A stretch of 64,000 bases of DNA from Diadophis punctatus similis. Its lineage: Eukaryota > Chordata > Lepidosauria > Squamata > Dipsadidae. Below are positions 9,941-21,100 of the stretch, one piece after another. How positions within the stretch are numbered: position 1 is the first letter of the stretch; every line of letters begins with the position of its first letter. The DNA is taken from contig JALIGW010000003.1 in the NCBI GenBank assembly GCA_023053685.1, forward strand, positions 138,257,126-138,321,125, in the 5' to 3' direction. The position numbers were made by a program, and so were the translations under genes. Under the pieces are notes generated by a model. That model saw only the letters and a list, made by a program, of their open reading frames with translations. It ran no database searches and had not been told where the DNA came from.

Positions 9941-11255
9941 CCCTATCTGGTTGTCTCTGCCTTGAGGAGTACTGACCTGGGGACCGGGCGGAGGAAGATC
10001 CCTGGTCAGAGGGACGAAAGGGCCGCCAGGTGTACGGTGTGGATCTTATGAACCCCTTGCGTGTGATAGAGGGCAGGACCTTTCTCTTGTCGCTGGTCTC
10101 AACGAGGAGAGGTTCCAGTGTGGCTCCGAAGAGTGATCCTCCCTTGATGGGCCCCGCTGCCAGCTTCCATTTGTGACGTGGGTCTGCCTGCCACTTCCTG
10201 AGCCAGTGCAGCCGCCTGGCCACTATGGAGGAATTCATTGCCGTAGCTGCAAAACGTGATGCTTGCAGAGACGTATCTGCCCAAAACTGCACCGCTGCAA
10301 ATATCTTATTGATGTCCTGTTGAGCCCTCGTGTTCGAGGGTGGGATGTGATCCTGAAGCTGCTCCAGCCACGAAAGAGTCGCGCGCGCGAAGAAGGAGGA
10401 TGTGGAGGATGCTTTCATTGCCCAGGCCGCTGACTGGAAATTCTTGACCAGTGTCTGATCCATGCGCCTTTCCTCTGGTTTCAGGATCTCCTCTGGTTCT
10501 CCCGGGACTGTTGTGGAAGAATGCAGTGCCCTTATGGGCGCATCTACTGTGGGGACTGAAAGTAAGTCAGAGAGGTTAGGTGCAACATTATAAAATTTCT
10601 TGTCCTGTGAGGAAGCGGATGGGCCGGCCGCTGGAGTGGTTCTGTGTTTCTCCACCGCATCTACGAACAGCTGCGGGATAGGAATAAAGTCCACCTCTGG
10701 CCTGGATTCTAGATAGAAGTGATTAGGTTGTTCCTCTGCATTTGAGTCTGTAATAACTTTTGGTAATTTAATCCTGGCCACTGCCTGAGCCTTGAGTAAT
10801 AAGGACCTAAACAGGCTAGGTGGAAATAGGCCAGATGTGGGAGGCACCTCCTTGGGGACCTCCTCATCCTCTGATAGATCCCATTTGGAATCATCCTCTC
10901 CATGCTCCTCATCTTTAGGATTATCAAGGACTGATTCATCAGAAGAATCCTCTGAACTATGTTTATTGGATGGGCGTTCCTTCCTGCTGGCAGCTCTCTT
11001 TGCGCTCCTAGATGATGATGAGGAGGAGGCCACTGTGGAAGACCCTGCTCTCGATAGGTTGTCTAATCTGTCTGCAATGGCCTGCTCTAGTACCTGTTCC
11101 ATCAATGCTCTAAGATTTGAAGTGTTGATCACTGTTTGTTCTGTCCCAGGTGCCCCCTGTGTCTGTGATCTGGGTTGCTCTGCTGTACATGCACGCCCCC
11201 ATGGATCTCCTCTGGATCTGGCCAGAACATCAGCATCCATATCTAATGGATCCAT
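9864..11255 (-). CDS. gag: DIRS Gag-like protein (main open part)
   Basis: A 463-codon frame from the ATG at 11253-11255, preceding and overlapping the RT frame. It has no database-type domain I can name. It shows a possible helical segment (NLRALMEQVLEQAIADRL), a serine run, a strongly acidic patch (DEEHGEDDSKWDLSEDEE), and a C-terminal basic arginine/glycine-rich tail (DRGGRGKHF, RPFRRGRW) of the sort that binds nucleic acid in retrotransposon Gags. The reading frame continues upstream only to a stop pair at about 11325-11330. The original N-terminus lies further up in other frames (next entry), so this copy's Gag is probably N-terminally truncated. Assignment rests on position, size and composition. 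Confidence 0.8.
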   Translation of the reverse strand: MDPLDMDADVLARSRGDPWGRACTAEQPRSQTQGAPGTEQTVINTSNLRALMEQVLEQAIADRLDNLSRAGSSTVASSSSSSRSAKRAASRKERPSNKHSSEDSSDESVLDNPKDEEHGEDDSKWDLSEDEEVPKEVPPTSGLFPPSLFRSLLLKAQAVARIKLPKVITDSNAEEQPNHFYLESRPEVDFIPIPQLFVDAVEKHRTTPAAGPSASSQDKKFYNVAPNLSDLLSVPTVDAPIRALHSSTTVPGEPEEILKPEERRMDQTLVKNFQSAAWAMKASSTSSFFARATLSWLEQLQDHIPPSNTRAQQDINKIFAAVQFWADTSLQASRFAATAMNSSIVARRLHWLRKWQADPRHKWKLAAGPIKGGSLFGATLEPLLVETSDKRKVLPSITRKGFIRSTPYTWRPFRPSDQGSSSARSPGQYSSRQRQPDRGGRGKHFHKQPRGAPSGRPFRRGRW

Positions 11256-11505
11256 TCCTATTGCCCCAGTTCCTGACTGGGGCACTCCTCTTGGGCCCGA
11301 GAGCTTTCCACCTCTGCTTGGGCCTTATCACTCAATTCTTCTAAAATCCTATGGAGTCTCTCCTCTGCCTGAACTGTGGCTTTTGATGGGGCCTTGCAGG
11401 GGGGGATCGCTCTGGTGAAGAGGCTGTATCCTGTTCTGATGAGTGATTGGATTTTTTTGATCGTTTGCCTGATGCTTGAGCCTCTTTTGAGCTCTTGCCC
11501 ACCAT
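11256..11505 (-). pseudogene. Frame-broken N-terminal part of DIRS gag
   Basis: Protein-like sequence is spread over different frames. A lysine/serine-rich start opens at the ATG at 11503-11505 (MVGKSSKEAQASGKRSKK). After a run of seven C near 11399-11405 the plausible helical, glutamate-rich continuation (EERLHRILEELSDKAQAEVE) lies in the next frame. A second shift is needed before the main gag frame. Both shifts fit single-base losses, at least the first in a homopolymer. I describe the breaks only. Sequencing error in the C tract is an alternative. Confidence 0.55.
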
Positions 11506-12557
11506 CCTGTGGTTGTTGGCTGGGGGTGGAATGAGGAAGGCTCCGCCCCTCCTAATCTTTCCAAAGATGGGCGCCCCCTGGCGCGCCACGTGGAGGTCTC
11601 TTTAAATGGCCCCTTTAGGTTGGCACCACGTGCTCTGCCCCACCGGTCCGCCCGAGAAGGCTCAGGTTGTTCCGGCTGTGCTGCTAGCCCTTGGCCCGAG
11701 ACAACTCAGGGCTGCTAAGAAGCTGGGCCTGGAAATGGTTCCCCCCCCCCGTTTTCTTCAACTTCTTCTACTGAACGCTGCAAGAAACTCAGCAGTGTCC
11801 TCTGCCTTGCTCTGCTCCTGCGCAGAGGGGGCTGGCAGTGTGGGGGGGGAATCCCAGCGGCCTATATCGCCCTGGAGCAATTGCCGCCTTGCTGCCCTCC
11901 TGCTGAGCCTTTGTGCTTGCTTCCAAGATCGCAGCAGGAAGAGGGCGGGGGCAGTGGTGCTGGAAACTCCAGCTGGAGCGCGGAATTTAAACGAGGGAGA
12001 AGATGCCTGCCTTGCTTCTGTTCTTCGTTCGTTCCTCCCCCTCCTTCTGTCCCCCCCCATAAGAAACAGGCCCACGCTGGCAATCGGCCGATTCCCTTGC
12101 TTTCCTCTCCCCCCCCCCTCCGAGCTGAACCCTGCTGAAGTGAGATCGTCTCAAGTTTCCCTGCCATTCCCAATGGTAAACAGCGTAGCAGGCTGCTTGG
12201 AGGAAGAGGGGGGGGCTGGGGGGGGAAGGAGGGGGAGCCGGATCACGCTCTCCAAACCTTGCCGGTGTGTTGCTGTGAGTTCTCCGATGGTGATTTGGCT
12301 ATCCAGTCCTCAAACAGACCTCTGTTTAAGAGGATTCCTCTTCCCTTCTCTTCTCTTTCTTCTTTTCTTCTTCTTCTTTTTTTTTTTTTAAATAAAATAG
12401 GTTAAGGAAGAGATAACTGATAGGGTGGAAGACCTAGGAAGAGAAAATCCTCAACAAGAAGGTAAGAAAGGTTAATAAAGGGAAAGAAAGGCCCTAAGGG
12501 CAAAGGAGTTTTCAGGACAGGAGTTTGGCCACGACCTTCCTGTTGAGTGGACCGAGA
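11506..12557 (-). other. DIRS 5' leader region
   Basis: This is the stretch between gag and the 5' inverted repeat. It is GC-rich with several G/C homopolymers (for example near 11742, 12050, 12110 and 12210) and a TTCTTC-rich pyrimidine tract at 12345-12390. Open frames on either strand have no recognisable domain and are probably composition artefacts. It likely holds the element's promoter and untranslated leader. Confidence 0.5.
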
Positions 12558-12659
12558 CAGATCTGGGAACATGGCGGATCCTACGGAGTATTTAAATTAC
12601 TGGCTCGGTCCTAATCTGATTGGCTGAGTACTACCCAATTCCTGAAGGCTGGTTCCACC
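12558..12659. repeat. DIRS inverted terminal repeat (5' side)
   Basis: The exact inverse of 6550-6651. It contains the core 'tttaaattactggctcggtc'. The outer tip 12660-12673 ends at the shared GAAT and has its inverse in the internal complementary region. Confidence 0.95.
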
Positions 12660-12818
12660 CCAGGATGGAGAATGGATCAAGAGTGTACTTCAAGGGAGGC
12701 AACCTGCATCTCTAGACTTCTCTTCTTTTGCAACTGGACTGGAAAAATGAAGACGCTTTCATCCCTGGAATGGCTGTTCCTGGAACAGATGCTTTTCGTC
12801 ATCTTCTAGGAACTAAAA

Positions 12819-12820
<2 letters not shown>

Positions 12821-12872
<52 letters not shown>
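12821..12872 (+). repeat. (GT)n microsatellite
   Basis: About 26 uninterrupted GT units, 150 bp beyond the DIRS end. Confidence 0.98.
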
Positions 12873-12877
<5 letters not shown>

Positions 12878-13144
12878 AAGCTTGGGAATATTATCTTTTG
12901 GAACTCCTGGAAGGGATCAATATTCTCCTCACAAGTCCAAGCCATTGACTAGGCTTCTCTTTGAAAAATGCCACAATGAAATGAAACTCACGTGCACAAT
13001 TGGATGAAGGGGGCTGTCATACAAGTCTTCTAGAGCCTCTTAAGGGATCAATCCTTTTTAGGTTTATTTTATTTAGCCACGGGGATAATAAGCTCCTGAA
13101 AGATCTATGTTTAGTCTTCCATAAGATCAATATGTTCATGTTGA

Positions 13145-13196
<52 letters not shown>

Positions 13197-13208
13197 ACAC
13201 ACACACAG
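13145..13208 (+). repeat. (CA)n microsatellite
   Basis: About 30 CA units with one interruption (AT near 13191). Confidence 0.97.
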
Positions 13209-13483
13209 GCTGCACAAGCAGAGTTCGGTCTCTCTTGCAGCCACAGCCAAAGCGACCATGAAGGCATAATACCTACCATTGATTAGGGAGAAAGGCCAGC
13301 CAACTGCAACCAAATAAATCAGAGATTCTGACCATGTTTGCCCAAAGGTCATCTTCTATGTCCCCTGGATTGTATCCTTGGGAAGTTCTTTATTGGGGTA
13401 ACATGAAAAAAATCTGAATATATAAAACTAACTCCAGGCTGCTTGGCAGAGGCTAATGATGACATTGAAACAATGCTTTAAGA

Positions 13484-13886
13484 CAGGGGTGTCAAACTCA
13501 AGGCCTGCGGACTGGATACGGCCCGCAAGGTACTTAAATCCAGCCTGTGGGGCCAGCCTGGGAATATCAAAGGACTGGCCCGCGGTGCCTCTGCGAGCTA
13601 AATTTTTGCCCATTTTTGGCTGGCAGAGTGCTGCTGGAGGCTGAAAACGGGCTGCGCGGAGGCCCATTTTTGGCCCCTTTTCGGCTGGCAGAGTGCTGAG
13701 GAGGCCATGGAGGGCGAAAATGAGGAACAGGGGACCTGAGTGCAGCCCCCGCACACCCTGTTTTGGCTGGTAAAGTGCTGCAGGAGTCATCCGTCCCATA
13801 TCCCCCCACGCTCCCCCCCCCACGCCGGCCCGCGGAGAACTACAATGTTGATCCGGCCCTCGAAGAAATCCAATTTGACATCCCTG
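13484..13886. mobile_element. hAT element of the 'gtcaaactc' family, long copy
   Basis: Starts CAGGGGTGTCAAACTCAAGG and ends with the inverted TTTGACATCCCTG. It is flanked by perfect CTTTAAGA repeats (13476-13483 and 13887-13894). The interior has repeated 'ggctggcagagtgctg' phrases at about 13618 and 13683, with a variant near 13766. No transposase. Confidence 0.9.
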
Positions 13887-13894
13887 CTTTAAGA

Positions 13895-16420
13895 CATCCT
13901 CCCCAAATGGTTAGTGGAATATCTTTGCGAGCAGGACATATAGAATAGTCCAAAGCTAAAAGGAGACAACTGTAATTCAGTCTAATTAAAAGTTGGTATA
14001 GTATAAAGTAAACTCATATAAACATAAACCACTCTTCAAGAATAGCACCTAGGTGTTCTAAATGGGCCTCTAGCAAATCTTTACCTGTATAAATTCTTCA
14101 TAAGGTATTTTTGCTCAATTGAATACCTCTGCAGAACTATCTATCATAGGGGACAGAAGCCAGAAGTAATGAGGTAGGTGGACAGTAATAATACACCCAA
14201 CTTTTTCAAGGCTTGCATTAAAGACTCAAAGGAACAAAGCCAAGGGTGCCACATGTATTTCAGACAAAAGACAAAAGTAATGATTAGTTGGCTACCTGTC
14301 ATTTTTCCCCTACCACCATTCCTATTACTTAACCTAAAACAGACTTTTAAAAGGGACCTTTAATGATCATTAAACATACCTTTACCCTTTAATTAAAATG
14401 CAGGCTGCAAATGAATGCATTGCATTAGCCCAAAATAGCAATACAGCTGGGTCATCTTTGGCAAATTCCTACCCACCACCCTACACCACCTTTTTGTAGC
14501 TATTTCCTTTTGAAAGCATTACCTTTCATTTAACTACCAAGTTTGAAAGAAAAACTAAACCTTTGCTTCTGGAAAAAGGGGGGCAGCGGGAGGAGGGAGA
14601 GAAAGGAGGGAGAAGAATACAGTTTCCCTGTGTAACAAGCTAAACTACTTTATGCCATAAAATATCAAAGCATTTTTTAGGATAAGCTTTTCATTAGCAA
14701 TATTTAACCACCAGGCTGAAACTCCAAGCATAAAAATGCTCCTGCATATTTACATGAATACATTTGTTTATACTGTAGCTGGGTGACACTCTCTCTCAGA
14801 CCTAGGAAACAGGCAATGGTAAACTAATACAGAAAAACCTTGCCAAGAAAACTGGAGGAGCTAGTCAGGCATTTGCCATTAGTCAAAACTGCTTCAAAGT
14901 GTATGCATGCACGCGCACGCACGCACACACACACACAAGTTAGTGAGGATCAAATCATTTGAATCTCACTGTTCCATTGGTCGAATATATAAAAAAGAAA
15001 CTTTATCTATGAATAAAAAACCACTCAATTTAAGAGAAGTAATATAATAAACAGAAGGAAGCCAAAATTATTCATCAGAAAGACATGATTTAAGTAATTT
15101 CACTGCACCAGTAAAACTTTCAATTTTACAGGGAAGCCCTTCATTTATCACAATTTGAATTTCTGAGGTATGAAGGCCTTATTTTTAATAGGAAAACCAT
15201 CTTTGGGAGGCTGTAAGTCTGAGTCAACAAAATTATTCCAATTTGTCTGTTCACACATTTAGAATTCCAAAAAAAAAGGGGAGGGGGGGAAACAACCAAG
15301 ACAGAAAAAGATGACTGGCAGAGAATTATAAACCAAACCAAACCCAGCAAAAATTGGCCCCTGATGCAATCAAACCAACATCCAAAAACTGTTTTTAAAA
15401 AGATCTAAACAGACATGCATTTATAGAATTTCAGAGTCCAAGCCCAGTGTCTGATGGAGAAAGATGAATTCTTCCCAAACAACCTGTAGCATGGCTGGGG
15501 AAGGTATGTGTGCTCTTGATGATAGAGTTTTGAAGGACATAAATTCTTCTTAATGCTTGCCTAATATTGCTAAAAAGAAAACAGGATAAGCAAGGAAGAA
15601 GGGTGTGATTTCTCAACAAAAAATAGAAATAAGACACATAATTAGACAAGGAAAAATACCTGTTACTTGAGTTTGTTAACTGAAGTTTGTATATTGCACA
15701 ATTTGCCATTTCTTCCCTGTCCCTTGGATATATCTGCTTTGTCACATGAATGACATATAGGAACAAAGAGCCACCTAATCAGGTTTCTATGTAAGATATG
15801 GAACAATTAATCGAGATGACAGTCAAAAGAAATAATATTGTGGCACAACTTTTATTTAAAAGCATCTATGAGATAGCTACTTAAGCCACAAGGCTGCACA
15901 AACATTTTTAGGTTCCGAAGAAATTGAGCAATTTTTGATGATGGCTTGCAAACCGCAAGAGGCAAAGGCTGACTGACTTGGTATTTATAAAGCCTTACAG
16001 TTCAAACATATTTTGTGTCTGGAGAAATACTGCACAGTTTCATAATTAGACCAATGGTGCTTTATCACTCTTAAGGCAAGGGTTTGAGTAGTATCATATT
16101 TATTATAAAGGAAGATCACTCTGCATTTAAGATGACTCCAATACAATATTAGGACAGGAAAAATGCATGCATCTGTTTCCAATTTTTATATTTTTAGCTA
16201 ATCTAAGACTGGTCTCCTGAATTTTAAGATTTCTTTTTCTGGAAACAGAATTGTGTTTTCTTTTCTTTCCTTGCCTGCTGATTTGCTTCATTCCCTGAAC
16301 CCAGTTCTAAACCATGCCTCCCCGCACCCCCTTTTGGGAGGGGGGGATTTTTCCTAGAAGGAAAGGGGAAATATTTGTGCTTAGGTATGTTTGCGTAACT
16401 TGTGTCTACTTGAATATTCC
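13895..16420. other. Unassigned AT-rich DNA
   Basis: Only a G-rich tract near 14575-14620 and a short (CA)n near 14910-14937 stand out. No exon-like frame or repeat end was recognised. Confidence 0.45.
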
Positions 16421-16472
16421 TGGTATATGCAAAGGGTGAATAAAGCTGGTATATGCAAAGGGTGAATAAATA
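16421..16472 (+). repeat. 26-bp tandem duplication
   Basis: The unit 'tggtatatgcaaagggtgaa' plus six bases occurs twice in direct succession with no differences. Confidence 0.9.
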
Positions 16473-16519
16473 AACTTTAATCACTAGAATATGTTATTTT
16501 ACAAGCAAATAATTTCAAT

Positions 16520-17340
16520 TGGTTTTAAATCCAATTGAATTACTTTTTGTCCTGGCCCTGCCCGTTTTGGAAATATGGTTTCTGGTTGACATACATGCAC
16601 TCATACACAAATGCACACAAGAGTCTTATGCATGCACACTGGGAAGGAGAAATCTTGGGGATTCGACCAGAAGTGTTGCGGCGAGACAGTCTGGAAATAG
16701 CGGGCTCTGATGAGCCCTGCAAAATTCCAGGCTGACAAACCGCTGTCGGGGGGTCTTCGGACCAGATCCATCCTGTAGGGATGGAGAAGAAGGAGAGGCA
16801 CCTTGGAAGACCAAGAGGGACAGGCAAATTCCTCAGAGGTCAGAGGAAAACTCTTCGATCCCGCGGCAGGGGTGGTGGTCATGGCGGCCATCATAAAGCT
16901 GGGGCAACCGGAATAAGCTTTGTGCAGGAGCGGTGATTTGGACAGAGTATTGACACCAGGTGAGTGATTGGCCAACGCACACGCAAAAAAAAAAAGGAAA
17001 TTTTTAAAAGAACTTTAAAAGCTATCCTGGTGAAGAAATTGCAGCTAATTGGTGTGGGGGAAACAACGGAGGTAGACGAACGAAGCGGAAGTTTAAACAT
17101 CAGTCCAGAATGAAGAGTGAGATAATTAAAGTATTATAAGAAGAAACCCGAAAGAAAGCAGTTGTATGAGGATTGGAATTAACTTTAAATTTGGAATATT
17201 GAAGGAAGAACAAAGGAAAGTGAAAAACAAGGGAAAAATAAATAAATAAGCCTTGTAAAGGAAATTTTATAATTGGACTTGGAATTGGATTTTAATTTTG
17301 AATTTAGGAAATATAATATTAAGAAGAAGACAGAAATTGG
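16520..17340. other. GC-richer block grading into A-rich sequence, possible LINE 5' region
   Basis: From about 16650 to 16970 the DNA is locally GC-rich. It then changes to purine- and AT-rich sequence with repeated 'ttggaatt' phrases (17170-17300). The layout could be a LINE 5' UTR running into a decayed ORF, but I could not translate a recognisable protein. Treat as unassigned. Confidence 0.25.
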
Positions 17341-17954
17341 AGAATATTTAAAACGTGGATTTAATACTTAAAGTGATTGTTTTGTTATTTCGTTGATTGG
17401 AATTGTGGAGAGGGAAGGAGAAATCTTCACGATTTAGCTGGACTTAGCAAGGTGAAAAAACTGGGCATGGCACAGGATTTTTATGCTATGCTTTTTTTCT
17501 GCCTATACTTTCTTTATCTGGGGAAAAGGAGAGAGGCATCAACTTCAAGACTGTCTTCCTTTCAGGTAAATACTATAGTGGGATAGTGGTGTCTTATTGT
17601 TTAAATCTACATGCATGTGCATTAGTACAAGTCTCATATCCCTCTATCCATCACCATCTTCTCCTGCTAAATGGATGCTAGGCTCACTAACAGTCCCCAG
17701 AAACACTTCTGTGTTTTCATCTGACTAGGCACTCCCAGACTCTTTGAATTGATAATTATTAAAATAAACAGAAGGAAAGAGAAGCTTGGAACAAGAATCA
17801 GCAGCACTGACAAATCATTTTCCCCCGCTTGGACCAAAGTAAACTTACATGCAAACAAATTTAGAGAACATCTTCATTAGCAAAATTAATGTGATAATAC
17901 TATAATTGCCAATAGGCTTGCAGGCCCCAAAATGGGATGTAGCCCATCAAATGG

Positions 17955-18172
17955 TCTCTTTGTGGCACAGTGGTTAGAATGCAGTATTGTAGGCTAATTC
18001 TGCCTACTGCCAGCAGTTCGATTCTCATCATCTTAAGGTTGACTCAGCCTTCCGTCCTTCCTGAGGGTAAAATGAGGACCCAGATTGTTGGGGGCAATAT
18101 GCTGACTCTGTAAACCACTTAGAGAGCAAAGCACTATGAAGCACTATATAAGTCTAAGTGTTATTGCTACTT
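17955..18172 (+). mobile_element. tRNA-derived SINE with CR1-like tail, copy 1
   Basis: It opens with a tRNA-like head (gtggcacagtggttagaatg, then an RNA polymerase III B-box-like 'agttcgattctc'). A conserved body follows (ggttgactcagccttccgtc, aatgaggacccagattgttg) and a 3' end 'agtctaagtgttattgctac'. It shares this layout with 28371-28625. Confidence 0.85.
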
Positions 18173-18181
18173 AATTGTTGG

Positions 18182-18183
<2 letters not shown>

Positions 18184-18224
<41 letters not shown>
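18184..18224 (+). repeat. (GT)n microsatellite at SINE tail
   Basis: About 20 GT units directly downstream of the SINE. Confidence 0.95.
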
Positions 18225-18231
<7 letters not shown>

Positions 18232-18239
18232 AGAGACTG

Positions 18240-18345
18240 CTTTTTAATTGTTTTTATATTGGGGGCTTTATCTTTGTAAGCCACCGGGATTCACTGAGTG
18301 AGTTGTGCGACTATATATTTTTTCTTAAATGAATAAATACATTCT
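18240..18345 (+). repeat. LINE/SINE 3' tail fragment
   Basis: 'gtaagccaccgggattcact' followed by 'aatgaataaata' resembles the 3' tails at 1255 and 28811. Tail only. Confidence 0.4.
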
Positions 18346-19731
18346 GGCAGCTTATGCCAAAGTCATTAACTTTATCTAACAGCATGTTATTCTATTATTC
18401 CTTAGCACAAAATACAAAAAAGTCGCAAAGAGATTACTTCCTATTTCAGCTAGCAGGCAGAATCAGTTATAGGATAATCTAGCTAACTAGCTATCATGTT
18501 TATGATCCAGTAGCATTTTCTCTAAAGAGTTCAAGGCAGCCTACAGTAAATGTTTTTTCCCCTCTTGCTCCTATTTTACTCTAATTTCATAATCAGCATT
18601 ATAGTTTATGTTCATACATACTCAAAACCAATCACATAGATTTTCCATTTTGTTCACTCTCATGTACTAATAGAAAAATATCACATGCTAATTATCAGCC
18701 CTTTTTGGAAAATTAACAGAATGCAAAAGCTTTTTATGGTTCATCTTTCGCTTTAATTTCTAAAAACCTACATAACTATATTAACTCAATTCTGGGTATC
18801 TAAAGTTACAGTATCAGACTACTCTAGGAATATTTATAATAACGACTTTACTCAGCAACCAGTTCGCTCTTCTGCAAGTTAATGAATTCAGCGAGCAATT
18901 ATGTTCATTACACACATTCGTAATATTAAAGTTTTTGTATACCAATAGCTCCTGGTTTCAGCTATTTGACTATTGCCAACTGGCATCGTTCCTACGAATT
19001 CGACAATGCTGAACAACCTGTCAGCCTCTCTTATGCTACTTTCATGACAAGGAAAACGTATAAGGCCAAAACCTGCTAAGTAAGGCAAGGTGAATTAAAA
19101 AATGAACAGAAAACTAGTCACACTTGCAACTGACATAAATTAATCTTCTCACTTAAATTCTCCAAGACTTCTGAGCTGGTGTTACTTTTGATTGCAGAAC
19201 AAAGAACTTTAACAAATTCTGAGGACTACAAAGTATGTTTTTACAAAGGGAGGTTACACACCATAAAAATTCAAAAAGCTGGCTTTCATAACATTTGCTG
19301 CCAAGATAAATCATTCTCACTTTGTTAATGCACTGTCATTTATTTCCGCAACACACACTTATAATGTATAAAAAAATCATCTAGTGATTATGCAGCAACA
19401 AGCCTATTTGAATATACATGAACATACACAGATGTACGGAGTTCTGTATTTCATCAATTCAAAATCAAGATTCAGCAGGCTATGAATAATTAACTACTCT
19501 CTATAAGTTCACATGCAAAAAGTTTCAAATATACTTCCCTAGATGCGTAGATTAAACATAAATCAGAGGCCTGCATTAACATTACATCAATAACCTAAAA
19601 ATCATTTAGAAGAATGTTACAAGTTAATGTTTTCAATGAAATGGATGTGAAAACATAATTCTGCATTGGCTTATGTCACAATAACTTCTAAAAATGTACT
19701 GGATCAACACTCATTTACTTGAGAAGCCATA
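18346..19731. other. Unassigned AT-rich DNA
   Basis: No repeat boundary or exon-like frame seen. Confidence 0.5.
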
Positions 19732-19739
19732 ATATAGGT

Positions 19740-20261
19740 CCGTGATAGGGAACCTATGGCACGCATGCCTCAGGTGGCACGCGGAGCCATATTGGAGGGC
19801 ACACGTGGCTTTGCCCTATGTCAGCTCCATCGCTGGCCAGCTGATTTTCGGCCTTGGGGAAGGCCATTTTCGCCCTCTGGAGGCTTCAGGAGGTTTCAGG
19901 AGTGCAAAAAACAGCCCAATGGGCAAACCGGAAGTTCAGAAAAACGGACTTCCGGTTTGCCTGTTGAGCCGTTTTTCGCACTCCGGAGGCTTCAGGGAAG
20001 CCTCCTGAAGCCTGGGGACAGCGAAAAACAGCCCAACAGGCCAACCGGAAGTTCGTTTCCAAACTTCCAGTTGGCCCATTGGGCTGTTTTTCGCCGTCTC
20101 CAGGCTTCAGGAGTCCAGAGGCTTCAGTGAGGCCTGTGTGCATGCGCGGGGGGCAGCACGGGTGGGTGTTTGTGTACATGCGTGGGGGCAGTGCGGGAGT
20201 TGTGCGCATGCACGGGGGGCATGGGTGTGGCACACGAGCCCAAAAAGGTTCACCATCACTG
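19740..20261. mobile_element. hAT element, 'gatggcgaacc' family, copy 2
   Basis: Ends CCGTGATAGGGAACCTATGG and inverted AGGTTCACCATCACTG. The flanks ATATAGGT and ATATAGGC match at 7 of 8. The interior holds large inverted segments (gaagttcagaaaaacggactt; aaccggaagttcgtttccaa). Confidence 0.85.
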
Positions 20262-20264
20262 ATA

Positions 20265-20617
20265 TAGGCAGTCCTCAATTTATGACAATTGGCCCAAAAA
20301 TTTCTGTTGCAAGGAAGTTGTTAAGTAGATTTTGCCCCGTTTTACTACCTTTCTTGTCACAGTTGTTAAGTGAATCACTGCAGTTGCTAAGTTAGTAACA
20401 GTTAAGTGAATGATGCTTCCCCGTTGACTTTGTCAGCATTGCAAAGGGTGATCACATGACCTCAAGACGGTACATTGTCATAAATGCATGCCAGTTGCTA
20501 GGCATCTGAATTTTGATCATGTCACTACAGGAATATTGCAATGGCCGTAAGTGTGAAAAACTGTCATGTCACTTTTTTCAGTGCTGTTGTAACTTCAAAT
20601 GGTCACTATTATAGCAG
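20265..20617 (+). mobile_element. 'tagtcctcgactta' MITE, near-full degraded copy
   Basis: It starts 'ggcagtcctcaatttatgac' immediately beside the previous hAT element and runs in the inverse orientation of the body of 51931-52331 (gttgttaagtgaatcactgc). The right end dissolves into local duplications. Confidence 0.6.
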
Positions 20618-20760
20618 TGTTACCTTCAAAGGTTACCTTCACTTACCTTTGAAGGCAGTGTTACCTTCAAAGCATTTCATATCATACAAAAAGAAAACAT
20701 CATACAAAAAGAAAATGTATGATATTTTCTTTTTGTATGATATGGAATGCAGATATATAG
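20618..20760. repeat. Local duplications and hairpin
   Basis: 'gttaccttcaaagg' variants recur three times (20628-20670). They are followed by a hairpin whose arms 'catatcatacaaaaagaaaa' (20678 onward) and its inverse (to 20744) enclose a second copy of the arm. Confidence 0.75.
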
Positions 20761-20829
20761 AAAAACAGTGTCGATATAAATTTGTATTTAATAACTGCAT
20801 AATACTCTTCTGCCTCAGCAGGTGGCAGA

Positions 20830-20888
20830 GCTTAGCTGAAATTTTCTGGGCTTAGAAGCTAAGCAGAATCAGTGCTGGTTAGTCCTTG
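20830..20888 (+). repeat. 5S rRNA-like fragment (5S-derived SINE remnant)
   Basis: 'gaagctaagcag..tcag..ctggttagt' matches the internal region of vertebrate 5S rRNA around the C box. It runs straight into a MITE-like 'agtccttgacttacaac'. It is too short to be a 5S gene; a 5S-derived SINE remnant is the likely source. Confidence 0.5.
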
Positions 20889-21100
20889 ACTTACAACAGG
20901 TCATTTGATGACCATTTGAAGTTATTATATGGCCTCAGAAAGGGTGCTGTAAAGCACTTCTGGCCATTGTAAAAATTTGTTGTCCGTTTCCTCCCCCCAT
21001 ACACACACAGTCATTTGATCATGATCTGGGTGCTTGGTAACTTACAGGACCAGTTGCCAAGTGCCTGCAGCCATGTGATCACCATTTGCAATGTTCTTTG
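20882..21100 (+). mobile_element. Diverged MITE related to the 'gtcctcgactta' family
   Basis: 'agtccttgacttacaac', 'gaccatttgaagtta' and 'gccatgtgatcaccatttgc' are hallmark phrases of the family. Boundaries are unclear. Confidence 0.4.

Larger units (their letters stand above)
6509..12673 (-). mobile_element. Near-complete DIRS-type tyrosine-recombinase retrotransposon
   Basis: This is a 6.2-kb minus-strand element with the hallmark DIRS architecture. It has inverted rather than direct terminal repeats, the gag > RT/RNase H > tyrosine recombinase order, and an internal complementary region that copies the inverse of both outer ends joined together. There is no long target duplication, only a shared GAAT at both boundaries, consistent with recombinase-mediated circle integration. 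The terminal repeats are identical over about 101 bp, so the insertion is young. Catalytic motifs of RT, RNase H and recombinase are intact, while the gag N-terminus is frame-broken. Confidence 0.95.

Noticed and set aside
10792..11418. 208-codon plus-strand frame antisense to DIRS gag
   Set aside because: Mirror of the serine/acidic-rich gag coding region; no independent domain.
11606..12391. 261-codon plus-strand frame in the DIRS leader
   Set aside because: Rich in homopolymer-derived residues, ends in a poly-Phe run from the TTC tract, and lies antisense to the element.
20830..20888. 5S rRNA gene
   Set aside because: Only about 40-60 bp resembles 5S, with substitutions; no full gene or terminator.
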